Shown here one piece after another: positions 24,193 through 35,805 of a stretch of DNA of 64,000 nucleotides (positions are counted from its first letter, which is position 1; each line of letters starts with the position of its first letter). The translations under genes were made by a program, and so were the position numbers. This stretch comes from Polytrichum commune (Eukaryota; Streptophyta; Polytrichopsida; Polytrichales; Polytrichaceae), in contig OX485808.1 in assembly GCA_950295325.1 (NCBI GenBank), forward strand, positions 8,992,501 to 9,056,500, given 5' to 3'. The notes under the pieces were generated by a model. It was not told the DNA's origin. It ran no database searches and saw only the letters and a program-made list of their open reading frames with translations.

Positions 24193-25381
24193 AAGTTCAA
24201 TCTAAAGGTCTTATTTGTATTGTTCGCTATCTGCATTGTTGTGTGTTGGTGTTTTTTCCATACCATGGGCTTACCGACTTACACTACCCTGATTCAGTGT
24301 GAGTAAAAGAATGAGTGGGGAGAAACCGACTGCTGCTTTCAGATAAACAGGTTGAAGTTAGACTTCAGGGGAATTACCGCAGAATACATGAAATATATCT
24401 GAATAACATAGGAAAAACCAATAGATCACAACATGTAATGTGCTGGACTTACAAACACTAGGATTTTTTCCATTTATGCACAAAATCTCCCCGGAACCTG
24501 GAATGAAATAAGTGCCAATTATCTGGATGACAACTGCATGGCACATCAATTTTCTGGAATAACATGGGATACCAGTTTCAAAATGATTCGTTGAACATGG
24601 CCTTTGCAACTGGTATCCGATTCTGAAACTTTCAATGAGGATCTTCGTATAAAACAATTGCGCGACGGATCAGACTATTCAAATTGAAATGATACTCTAC
24701 GTCTTGAACAAATGCTTGCTAATCGAGATCATTCCCGATCTTCCAGGTGAAATTGTTGGTATGTCAAAAGGTGCTCAAATAAGTTCAGTTCTCAATGACT
24801 GCATATAACTTAGAATGGTCTCCATTCAAACCTGCAATGGAACCTGCACATCGACTCCAAACAGGCATCGAAAATAGGTAATGTTTGTCGAATAACCCAT
24901 CTTGATTAAACTATGGTTGATTTAAACTAGATATGTGGACAACGGTGAAAATAATCTGAGTCGGCCAGAAAGAGTGGCTTGAAATTTGTGCAATTATTTT
25001 CAGAGATGGAGAAGAGGAAATGATGAGGAATGCAAGTTATTTCATGATTTTATTCACCGTAAAGAATTAGTTACATTTTCTCAAAGAAGCAAGTAAGTCT
25101 AACCCCCTACTTGTGCACTAGAGTCTCCCTAATCTGAGCATCAAAATATCCTACTCTGTTTATGGATGCATACAAAATGGTTAATAGCACCCAAAAGTGT
25201 TGCGAGTGGTCAATCACTGCATGCCACTTAACACTACACTCTTTTTGGGCCATCACTTTTACAATTAGCCATGTTGGGTCCACACAAGAATCATTCTACC
25301 CCTGGTCTAGTGCACCAAGTAGTGGTTATTCACCATTTTCAAATTTTCTACCTCAAAGGATATCTCTACTATTGCTTGGTA
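24193..25381. other. No gene seen
   Basis: AT-rich, with short ORFs only. A segment near 24340-24380 (AACAGGTTGAAGTTAGACTT) resembles one near 59155-59180 (AACCGGTTGAAGTTCAAGCC), so a dispersed repeat may be present. Confidence 0.4.
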
Positions 25382-26515
25382 TTGAAATGAAATAGAAATG
25401 ATTTCAAAGTCTAGGAAGCCAAAAGGTTTATATGACTAGAAGTATACCATGATTGTGTGAAACCGGTTAATTCCCTAGAGTGGTAGTGTCTGGTAGCCTT
25501 TGTAAGATAGAGGCTAATATCGACTTGATGGCCCAATTGAAAGAAAGGATTGAGACTCCCTAATACTATATTCTTAGATAGTCATTGAAACTTATATCTA
25601 ATGGGGTTATATAAGTGACACTCCAATACAAAGTGTGCCTCAATTTCAACCACATTATAAGAGCAAAAGCGGCATAATATGTTATGTTTAGAGATAGGGA
25701 TAGTCGATTGCTGTCCAATATCAATGGCAAGTCTATGATTGAAGGTGCAATAGGTAGCAATGATCTCATGTTGTGGTGGTATCAATGGTTGCTTCAAATA
25801 CTATTCACATTCATATTTGAGAAAAATCCTTGAGGTGGAGGTAATCTAGGTTCATCCCCAAGAGATGGAAAAGTTTCCACTCTTTAGCAAGAAAAGACCA
25901 TAGAATATGATGGGTTCTCATGGGTTTCCCAATGGATAGACCCCACAATGCCTTCCACATATTTGTCAATTTGTGTCAGGTGTCAAACCTTTGTTTGGTA
26001 AGATGTCGAGAAAGTGAGGCTGCTTGATTAATTAACCAAGTGGAGGGTAGGTGGGCAAACTTATTGGTGAAAACCTATAATTATCTTTAAGGGCATATGA
26101 TTCCATGGAAGTTCTCCAAATTCTGCCAACAAAATATGGTAGGCTGTCGAAGAACGAACTTGGACTTGAGACATCATATGTATCTTCATGCCCTTCCCAA
26201 AAACCTTCCATTGAGAGTCTTTGAAATTACCTCTTCAAATATTACTGTCATATGTGAAAATTGGAAGCACCAAAACCTTGAATAGATGGGATTTGAGTTC
26301 CCAAGATGTGACTCCAACTATAATTTCTTTCCTTCAAGTGGTCATCAAAGCTTTCATACTTGCAATCTGTTGCTTTTCACTTGATGGCTCAAAATAACCA
26401 TGTGAGTAGAAATCAATCCCAAAATATTTATATTCATGAGTTATCTCAATTTGATCCTTGCCTAGGTAATATGTCTCTTGGTTTCATTTCCTGTTTATGA
26501 TATCATATTTTTAAA
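25382..26515 (-). pseudogene. LINE (non-LTR retrotransposon) ORF2 3' remnant
   Basis: Minus-strand translation through several stops gives the post-RT part of a LINE ORF2. The pieces in order are IEITHEYKYFGIDFYSHGYF (about 26460), ELKSHLFKVLVLPIFTYDS, KVFGKGMKIHMMSQVQVRSS, AEFGELPWNHM and WLINQAASLSRHLTKQRFDT. Next comes the zinc-binding LCRFCSYNVVEIEAHFVLEC (C-x2-C-x10-H-x4-C, about 25660), then HQVDISLYLTKATRHYHSRE near 25500. The 5' part, including the catalytic RT motifs, is missing, as is usual for 5'-truncated LINEs. Multiple stops and frame changes show it is dead. Related 3' pieces lie at 48.4-49.0 kb and about 49.58 kb. Confidence 0.75.
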
Positions 26516-26882
26516 ATTGATATCAAGGCTAGACCAAAATGAGCTCATTGCTTTATTGAGCTTTAACACAAACCATGTGAAACATCTTGTGTGAGGTGTG
26601 AACTTTGAGACTGAAGACAAGAGCATGCACCTACTTGTCCCAAGGTTATTCAAATGTTGATTAGTGCATCAGGAAAGTAACTGGAGCCACATATCATTAA
26701 ATATTGTACAAGTATCTATAGAATGGAGATGGGGTGTTCGGGGAAAAAATGTGCAGTAGTTCCCCGTGTCTGTACCAAATCAAAATTTGAGGTTTGTGCA
26801 TTGGTGTTCCAAAAAGAGTTTCACCATTCATGATGAATATCTGAGCTTCTGAGCCATTTTTAAACATAAGGAAATCTATATG

Positions 26883-26886
<4 letters not shown>

Positions 26887-26922
<36 letters not shown>
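26887..26922. repeat. Poly(T) tract, about 36 nt
   Basis: An uninterrupted run of T. On the minus strand it is poly(A), so it could be the tail of a retroposed sequence lying to its right on the plus-strand map, but no such sequence was recognised. It lies about 370 bp to the right of the LINE remnant, at the LINE's truncated 5' side, so it is not that LINE's tail. Confidence 0.9.
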
Positions 26923-27567
26923 CTAGTGATGTCAAGTTACTCACAACTTCACTTTTTTTTTAATTTTCAGATTTTTTCTTGCTTTATGTTGAGTAGACCT
27001 CTCAGTTACATGAATAACTTGCAGCATTGTACTACCAGTTATTATCAATTGAATGAAGACATTTCAATGTTGTATGTATGAAGAGGTTATATTGAATGGC
27101 GTTGAGTTAACACACGATAAGGTTAACGAAGTTATCAACAAGTTGCCTTGACATGTAACAATAGGTTCGCTCATCATCAAATTGCTTGAAAATCTGTGCA
27201 AAGAAAACATCAAGTTTCATCCATGTCTTTTGGTAACCATCCATGACTACAAACCTTGCCACCGTATACCAATTAAATTTAACACATCTGATTGAGAAGA
27301 GAGACCACATAAGGCCTACAGACCTTAAATCTCTAGTGCTGTAACGAGTGTTCACTCTAGATAAGCATATTGGAGAGCACACACTCAGTGAGATTCTTTT
27401 TGGCAAGTTCTTTAAGTTGAATCTTGGTAGATGGGAGAAGGCTTTGTCCGAAGATAGGTAACAATGAGGTGTCGACTAATAAGAGCTTGCCACTTGATTC
27501 TTGGATTTATTCTTGAAGCTAGAATAAACACAGAACGTCCTACACATGCTTGAGAATGCTATGCACC
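26923..27567. other. No gene seen; 3' flank of the COG0212-RRM gene
   Basis: Contains an ORF at 27107-27406 on the minus strand with no recognisable domain. Probably includes the 3' UTR of the neighbouring minus-strand gene. Confidence 0.4.
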
Positions 27568-30500
27568 TTACACAGTAGTGGGGGGTGAATCTATGTCTTG
27601 AGCCTTAGACTTACTTGTGTCTGCTGATGGCTGATTAATTTTGGGCTCGTCGACTTTCGCACGCATGGTCACCCCATGAAGTGATGTCGTGTCAACAGCT
27701 TCGACAAGCTTCTCCACTTCCGCATTCTCTTTCAACAATACCCAAGCAAGTTGTCTTGTATTCCCCGGCTTTTTCGACATGCGAACCTTGGTAACGTCAC
27801 CTCCCAACTTCACAACATGCTCTTGCAGTTGCCGCCATGTCGCCGATGGGGGAATGTTCCACATGAACATGGTGGGTTTTGTAGATGTTGGGGCATTCTC
27901 TCGTGTGATCTTCTGAGCTGGCTTTTGAGTCTTTTGAGTCTTCTGAGGCTTTTGAGGCTTTTTGTTGCGAGCCGCCAGTGCGGGAAGGGTCTCATCGGGC
28001 CCCGAGGGGAGGGATTGCCCAGTTTCTCCTTCTATTCGCTTTTTCAAATCTCTTAAGACGCGAATTTGTTCTAATTTCTGTGGTGACAACTTGTCCCAGT
28101 ATATGCCTGCAAATTAACCAAGAAAGTTGACTCTGCTTCAGTGCACTGATTATGGTAAATACCGTGGGCCACGCGATTGAGCTTATTTCCACACTACAAA
28201 TATTACAGAAAATTTTGTGGGTGCACACTATTTACCAACCCAAAATACTAAATGTCAGAGGTCCACGGTTACAATATTTCTATTGGATTGAAAATAGTGT
28301 GCATTTGAAAGAAGTCCAACCTAGGAGAAGGAGGTGGGCACATGACGGGGAAATGATAAGTGGGACTAGGGTTGCACACTATTTTCCTGCGTGATGGTGT
28401 ATACTAATGTGCGCCACTTTCCATAGGGTTGCCCAGGGTAAGTCATGATATACATCTGCCCAGACTATTAAATTTAATCAATACCAAATGTTATTTGATC
28501 AAACATTGTTTCCACTTGGAAGGCTATGATCTGCTATGCCTAAAGACAGACCAGTGATTGCAGTGAGGTGTGGCATGCTCATTCTTAAATAAAAGTGACT
28601 ATTCAAGTGCTCAATGTTCAGTATTTCACCTGTGGGTTTCGGGATCTTGGTGTTGGTGTGAATAATTTGTGTTGGTGTGCAAATGATGTCGACAGGCACA
28701 TCGTGAATTAAAAGTTTCTCAACTGGAATATTTGGCACGAGCTGTTCGTCATGGACTGCAAAATGCATACGTCACTCTAAGTATAAGTAACTTATTCAGT
28801 AGATGAAGTTACCTTGCGGAAATGACTGGTTCTTCCTGCATCAAGTTCTTCTGTTAGCACCAGGTGACCCTCCTCATTCTGGCACCTCTAATACACATAT
28901 TCAATCTAAGAAACATTTAAATAACAGATCCCAACACAAAATTTCGACATGATTCAAGCCCTTTGCTGAGCCTATCAAAAGAACCTATAACAATGTCGAT
29001 AATTCTACCAAGGATGAAAAATTATGGACCAAGTTGAGTATGAGCAAAGTTGTATGCGTGGGCCAACTAATGACGCCAATCTGACAATTGACCATGGGTT
29101 TGCTCCATTCACTTGACATATTTAGGACACTATCACCTGCCACTTAGGATGTCAATAAGCGATTGCTAGGTTATCTGGTCCAATTTTACCATGTTTACAC
29201 CCGATGTCTTGATAAGCAGGCTCCAATGGGTTGCAAAAGCAAGTTGTGTTCATTACCCAGTAGTGAGTTTATTCCAGGCTCTTTACTTCCACCAAACTAT
29301 TTTACCAAGCTCCCACCTTGTGCCGTGGGAGTTTGTAGTGCAAAACCTGCCTCCTAAATCAACAGTCATTAGCAGATCATCACATACCTCTGGAGGCAAA
29401 TTATTATGTAAACATGATAAACTCTTGGAATTACTTTGTTATTGTCTTTTATTGTGTGGCACATTATTGTTACATAAGATTGATACATACATTACAGGAT
29501 AATTACATTGAACACCACTAGGTGTAAAAATTGCACTGTACACTACCCTTTGGAAGTGTGTAATGTTGGTTCTGTACAGGGACATGAGGTCAATAACGGG
29601 AACGGAAAGGTGCACCTGTTGTCACTACAAGTGTAGAATCATCGATTGCTCCCATCCATCGCAATATGCCATACTCCAACTCAGCAAACCCCTGTATAAA
29701 ACCCCCATTGTTTTCAAACGAGGGTGATTTTGAAGCTGGTCTACTAGCAAAAGTCCTATTCACTGTTAATTGTTAAAAAAGGTCACTATGAATGGCTGGT
29801 GGTCTTTTAATTCCTCGTATCTTTTTATACAGGTTAATATTTTGATGGGTGTGTTACAGATAGCGTCAATCTGTCTGGTTCCAAGAGGTTCAGGTTATTT
29901 GAAAATTCCATACTCTGCAGCTGATTGAATTACAAACTACATAGGCTTTGGAGAACCAAATTTGTTGCAGTATGCATACATGTGTTGTGAATGACTACCA
30001 TAAGTTATCCACACTACAATAGAGTCATCCAAAAAGTCCCTCAAAGAGGACCAAACTCCTTTTCAGGAACTCTTCTTTTAAGAACTCGTTGAAGCATCTT
30101 GTGTTAGAGACTAATTTTCAAAGTTGGGTGATACTCTTGGACCTCCTCTTTCAAACCAAAATCTTGGAGAGCACTTTGGATCTAAAATAGGATCTGACCC
30201 ACAGGACCCGCCATCCTAAATCCCGGCACTGCCAATGCAAGGCTAGCTTGGATTGTCAATCTTACGAAGACAGGCTAGATAACCGGTTTTTCTATAGCCC
30301 AACCTCACTTTTTTGGCATGACACTTTTAGCCTTAAGAGAGCTTGGGTAACTTTATGGATAAGCTCTCAAACTCACCTTTTAGCCAACTCACCCAAAGTT
30401 TCATCCGGAAACTTTATAGATAACTCTATCAATTAATGCCTAACAAAGAAGATAGCATGCAAAACTTGCAAAAACACATACCTGCTTACACATAACCTAA

Positions 30501-33192
30501 GACCTTGCACATTGACAACAAAGGGAACGACTTATGAGGATCGCTTGCACGTGGCTTCTTTTACCTCTCCTTTGCCAAGCCGAGCTCCAGTTGCAGGATC
30601 AACAGCCACAGAGCCAATCACAAGGAGATCTACTTTAAGGTTGTCATCCAGGCCCACAGGTTTGCCATATTTTGACACACCCATGCTTGAACATGCCTCT
30701 TGAATGTTGGGGATTGTAGAGGACTCTAAAGTTGAGAAAAAACCTGTCCTCAGTCGAGGCTGTGGTGTCAGCAAAGTCTTCCCCCCTGATCAATGTCACC
30801 CAACCCTGACCATTGAAGTTAGTGGCGATGGTTGACATTCAGGTAAGTTTTCGCCCAGATTGGTTTCCAATGATGCATGTGAGATTGTTCTGAATCATCC
30901 AAGGAGCTAATAATCACTGGTGTCATGTTGATCTGACCACTTCAACTAAGGTATGTGGTCACTCTTCTTAATTGGGCACCTATATTTGAGTGGTATATGG
31001 CAAGGCTTGTAGTTATGAGACATGTGTTGCTATGAAATTGCACAATGTCCTCAAAATATGATAACCACTCTAGGTTCAATAAAAGGGCCTATGTGGTCAC
31101 TCAGATAAAGAGAATCCTCACTTTGACCTCTAATAACTTCTGCATCTCAACTTCGATTCTGAAGCTTGAAATGACAATCTTCGTAATTCACAATTCTAAC
31201 CGGATGAGACAATTCCAGATCCTAACTAATGGCCAAAGTTTGTCTGTAAAGTTGGGAGTGCTCACAATAGGTATGGCCACAGACATTAGATTCTCATTGA
31301 AATGATGCAAAGATAATTGGCGCTTCTAGTTGAAATGGTTGTAGTTCTGAATACATGGTCAGAGCAACTGAGAGGAAGCAAAAACGCAAAGAGTTAATGA
31401 GTGCGCATACCGTCCAGGGTGAGGAAGCGGACTTGCTTTTGGGGTGTGTCGGGATTCACCTTCACACATTGCGCCGTTTGAAATGCCGGCAGACTGGCCA
31501 GCTGCGTCATCACCCGACAGAAAACTCCACAAAAATTCAGAAGATGCACTTGAACGCATTTCAACTTTGGAGATCCTTACACCTTAAACCCTAAACCCTA
31601 ATCCCAGAAGCATCATATCTGTGGATGAGGTCGTTTCGCAGTAATCTGTTCGGTAACGACATTCTTCATCAACCCAACATATCCTCTTGATGGAAGAGTT
31701 TTTTTTTTTGTTTTAAAATTTTTTTTTAGTAGGAAACGCATTGAAAAGCACAACACCAGCATATTCAGAATAAACAACCCTCCCTTGAATGTACTTCAAC
31801 TGGAACCTACTTGCTCAATTGAAGTGGTTTTGAGTTTTGAACAAGATAAACGGAAGCATCATATCTATCTGTGGACGAGTTATCATATACCGTAATTTGG
31901 TTCTATAACGACATTTTTCATCTACCCAACACACCCTTTTGATGCGAGAAAAGATTGTAGGAATGCATTGAAAACCACCGCATCGGGAGGCTGTAGGGTT
32001 TAAGGTTATGAAGAAAGGTGGGAAGATGGCAGTGGTTTCTTGCCCTTGACTGTCCTTCAACTGGAACATACTGGCTTATTTGAAGTGCTTTGAATGTTTT
32101 GACCAAATCCCGTAAGCATCATATCTATCTGTCGCTGCTGTTGTCATTTTCACCGTCATCTGTTGGGTAAGGCATTCTTCATCTACTCAAAACACCTTTT
32201 CGAGTGAAGAAAACTTGTAGGAAACGCATTGAAAACCACAGCATCAGGAGGCTGTGCGGTTGTGAAGGTATGTGAGGAGATGACAATTTCTCACCTAGTC
32301 TGTTTCACCAAAATCTGTTGTCTAGCAGCGTTCTTCATCTACGTAACACACCCTTTCGATGCAAGAAAAAATTGTAGGAAACGCATCGAAAACCACCGCA
32401 TACCGTAGGCTGTAGGGTTTAAGGATATGAAGGAATGTGAGGAGGCGATAGTAGTTTCTTTCACTTGCATGTACATCAACTGGAACATATTGACTTATTT
32501 GAAGCGCTTTTGTATTTTGAACAAAATCCTAGAAGCATCATATGAGGTTGTCATTTCACCGTAATCTGTTCTAAAGCGGCATTCTTCATCTACCCAACCC
32601 CGCCCTTTTGATGCAAGAAAACATAGTAGGAAACGCATTGAAAACCTCCGCATCCGGAGGCTTTAGTAGGGTTTTAGGCAATGAAGGGCGAATGTGAGAA
32701 GGTGGCAATATGGAAGTTTCTCACCTTCCCGGCAGCCGCTCCCGCGCCTAAAAAGTTTGGGATTCGATGATGCACAGGCCGAGGGTCCTGTGCCAAATTC
32801 TTGGACTCCAAAATATCCCACACACGCTTCCGAATTGCCCATTTCCATGCACCAGGTGCGTTGGCTTCTTCCACTTGAGATTCAGCCACCTCCGCCATAG
32901 CCTTCATGGCCTCCGCATCGAGCTTCAACCTCTCTTCCTCGCCCTCCGGGGTTTCGAGAGTGCTAATCTCATTCTGAGTGGTCTTCTGCACACGTGTAAC
33001 ATGTGAGCGAAGTTGACGACCAATTCCTCTTCCTCCGAGCTGGGTCATAGGAAAAACTCTATGACAAGATTTGGCAATCCTCGTCTTCGGAATGTGGAGG
33101 GGTGAGGATTGCAACGGCAGCAGGAGACCAGACTGTGGGACACAGAACGTGAATGTCACCATAATTTTTGATGCGTTGAGTAAATTTCGCAA
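27568..33192 (-). CDS. MTHFSD: COG0212/MTHFSD-type 5-formyl-THF cyclo-ligase-like protein with C-terminal RRM, 6 exons, 506 aa
   Basis: Exons on the minus strand are 32725-33192, 31411-31501, 30565-30785, 29616-29691, 28630-28755 and 27568-28106 (468+91+221+76+126+539 = 1521 nt, 506 aa plus stop). All introns are GT-AG and phases agree. Residues 1 to about 65 look like an organelle-targeting peptide. The cyclo-ligase-like domain runs from about 110 ([40 protein letters not shown]) through [51 protein letters not shown] and [11 protein letters not shown] to [17 protein letters not shown] (about 329-345). A Lys/Gln/Pro linker (376-391) leads to an RRM-like domain at about 406-481 ([28 protein letters not shown]). 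COG0212 is a paralogue of 5-FCL linked to thiamin metabolism; vertebrate MTHFSD also ends in an RRM. A start at Met11 (33162) is equally possible. Introns carry a tandem array and MITEs. Confidence 0.93.
28142..28478 (+). mobile_element. MITE-like family B copy (GATTATGGTAAATA ends), intron 5 of the COG0212-RRM gene
   Basis: About 340 bp; the left end GATTATGGTAAATA starts the family consensus. Internal diagnostic blocks are GTGGGTGCACACTATTTACC, TTGGATTGAAAATAGTGTGC and AGGGTTGCACACTATTTTC. Other copies lie at 34463-34790 (reversed), 41602-42010 and 46403-46745. The short ORF inside recurs in other copies as part of the shared repeat sequence. Confidence 0.7.
30945..31270 (+). mobile_element. 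MITE-like family C copy, intron 2 of the COG0212-RRM gene
   Basis: It begins AAGGTATGTGGTCACTC and contains TTGAGTGGTATATGGCAAGG and a GCTCACAATAGG-like end. The best copy (44120-44475) ends GGCCACATACCTT, the reverse complement of the start, so the family has about 11-13-bp TIRs. No coding capacity. Confidence 0.65.
31560..32724 (-). repeat. Tandem array in intron 1 of the COG0212-RRM gene
   Basis: Four to five degenerate units of about 150-265 bp. AACGCATTGAAAA or close variants recur near 31735, 31962, 32226, 32377 and 32635, and AGCATCATAT near 31610, 31856, 32115 and 32535. The last unit runs directly into the 5' splice site of exon 1 at 32724/32725; an earlier unit near 32290 also contains a TTTCTCACC block, which on the minus strand is a GGTGAGAAA donor-like sequence. 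The left border has the telomere-like AAACCCTAAACCCTAA at about 31588. Confidence 0.75.
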
Positions 33193-34462
33193 CCACAGAT
33201 CGAATCCAGGATTTCTTCAAGCTTCGGTGACCACAGTGTTCCTCAAGGAGTACTTTGACAAAATGTACCGAGTTTATAGTGCTGCGATGAATCCTATCCT
33301 CCTTATTAAGTTAAGCCTCTTTTAGTTCGGAGTCCACTGAAGTGCATGGCAATCTACAGTCAGGAAAAAAACAGCAACTGGATTAGTTTCAAGTTTTAAG
33401 AAGTCGGTGGGTGTTTCTGTAACAACTATGCAGACTCAAATCGATTATGAGCTTAACCGTCCCCCAAAAATCCCAGACAACATTCTTAATTTTATGCAGC
33501 TGTGAGGTGGCACACTCTGCATACATAGATACATACGCAAGAAAATTCGTGGTGGGGAGTCAACTGGCCATCCTCACCGTTGATTGACACAAGACAGATT
33601 TTATTGGTGCCTTATCCATCAAAATAATTTCTGGGAGTCTGGGACCCACATGTTACAATTATCTTGTGGCGACCAATCATTACACCATTTTTCACAGGTT
33701 CTCTTATTAGCTCTGAGTTAAGCCTCGTCACATGTGTGGAAGAATTGAGAAACACACAATTTGGGGGAATGTGGAGGGGCGAGGTGAGGGAGGTGGAATC
33801 AATTGAATCATATCTTGGGGGTAACACAACTTTTTGGAAGATTCTTGCTCTTCACAGGCTGCTTGGAAGATGAACTCATTAGAAGCATTAGAAGTGATTT
33901 AGAAACAGCTGAGTTTCAAAAGGAGAGTTTCTACCCCGGGATTCATTCATCCTCTCAAATACTTCAAGCCAGGATCACAAGAAGAGTGACTCGAGAATCA
34001 ACAAGCTGATTCAAGTCAGGATCAACAAGCCGACTCTCGTGCTTCCCGCCAAAAGACAAATCTACACTCACACAATCTACTGACAAATCATCAGCTCAGG
34101 GCGCAGTAAGTAATAACCATTCTCAGCTCTCCGGAAAGGACACTGATCACTTCTTATGATGTATCCTTAATGATGCTCAGTTCTCCCAAAAGAAATACCT
34201 AATCATCACTACAGAAATAATTAAAAAATGCCTAATCATCACTGCAGACGTTGTTTGGACGGCGCAAAGCAGAGGAATCCAGATTAAGTGCTCGAGGAAA
34301 TTGAATTGGATCACCTGATTGCAAAAATGTTCGGCCCCACTTGGCCACCATTATATATATCCCCAAAATCCCAAACAAATTGAAATGCATATGAGTATGA
34401 AGAGGGACCACATCTGAACAACTCAGTGAGTGCGCACCACTGCCGCCTCTCTTCAAAGCTAA
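33193..34462. other. No gene seen; divergent upstream region
   Basis: This is the 5' flank of the minus-strand COG0212-RRM gene. The motif AATGTGGAGGGG(T/C)GAGG occurs inside exon 1 (about 33090) and again near 33768, a small local duplication. No other supported feature. Confidence 0.4.
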
Positions 34463-34790
34463 GTACACTGATTATGATAAATAATGTGGGCAGATGTTTA
34501 GTGCTAATTATCTTGCGTAACCCTATAGTGTGGTCCCAAATATACACAGTCACTTGTGAAAAAATGATAGTGTGCAAACTCTTTGTTACACTTATCATGG
34601 CCCGTATACCCACTCTTCCCCTAGGTTGGAAGTCTTTCAAATGCACACTATCATTTAATTTTCAATCCAATATGAATACTGTAGACCATTGTTGTTAAAT
34701 ACTGAGGATTAGTAAATAGTGTGCACCCATAGTATCATCCCTAATGTATTCAGTGGGAAATTAAGCTCAATAGTGTAGCCCGTGCTATAT
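34463..34790 (-). mobile_element. MITE-like family B copy, reversed
   Basis: It carries CCTAGGTTGGAAGTCTTTCA and TAAATAGTGTGCACCCA, the complements of blocks in the copies at 41.6 and 46.4 kb, and starts GATTATGATAAATAATGTGG at the other end. The right terminal ~12 bp are lost. About 330 bp. Confidence 0.65.
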
Positions 34791-34849
34791 AGGGTTGTGT
34801 GTGTGCATCTGCGAATGGATTTTTATTTTTTTATTTTTTTATTGTTTCC

Positions 34850-35700
34850 CCCCGTAATGAGGCTCTTGTGCAACAGACATTTATGACAAAGAAAGTGGTC
34901 ATGTCTGGGTGCGCGCGCATTTTTGTAGCTGCAGAGAACTCCTAGTGAATGTTTGTCTTCAAGTAGTTTGCAATTCTTTCGAATGATATAAGTTTGCTGC
35001 TTCGCCCTAGTGCCTTTGAATTTTTTTCTGTTCGCGTAGTTTGGAGGACTCGGTGTAACTAATGCAAATGGACAAGAACCTGATTACAAGAGAAAACTGG
35101 GTTGTGAGCGTGCATCCGTGAATGGATGCCCCAATTCGTATGGATGCCAATTTTGTTTTTGTAATGAGGTTCTTGTGCAACAGACGTTTGTGAAGAAGAA
35201 AAAGAAAGTGGACATGTCTCAGTGCGATCGTATTTTGTTTCAGAGAACGTGGGCATGTCTTGGCGGACTATGGTCTTCTTGAAGTAGTTTGCAATATGTT
35301 CTCCAATGGCGCACCAAGAGAAACCGGGTTGGTTACGTGAGATGCGATGGGTAACCCACTGTTCTTTTGTTTGTGACGAGGTTAGGTTTTTGTAACAGAT
35401 ATTTGTAAAGAAGATTGAAGTGGGCAATTAGTTTTGCAGATTTTTCTGAATGGCATTTTCTGCTAAGTTATCCGTGAGGTGGATTGTAATCTCTTAATAT
35501 TATTCTTGAAGTAGTTTGCAATGTCTTCTCCAATGGCGCAACAAGACAAACCGGGTTCGTTGTGTGAAATGCGATGGGTAACCCAATGTTTTGTTTGTTT
35601 GTAAAGAGGTTAGGTTTTTTGTAACAGATATTTGTGAAGTAGAAACTTGGGCAATTTGTTTTGCAATTTTTGCAAATGACATTTGCTGCTAAGCTCGCTC
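34850..35700. repeat. Tandem array upstream of the 35.8-kb ORF
   Basis: Three to four units recur. GAAGTAGTTTGCAAT occurs at 35280 and 35509 and in a CAAGTAGTTTGCAAT form at 34969. TGCGATGGGTAACCCA(C/A)TG is at about 35344 and 35570, and TTGTGCAACAGAC(G/A)TTT is found in the earlier units. The best pair is 229 bp apart. ORFs in the array repeat with the units and are not genes. Confidence 0.75.
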
Positions 35701-35805
35701 TGCTGCGGAAATTCCTCCTCTGTTCTCAACCGCTCGAGTAACTAACTGCTCCCACGAAGAAGAAGCAGGTTGTAGGGGTGTGCTCCTCCCTTAGTGGGGT
35801 TTTGG

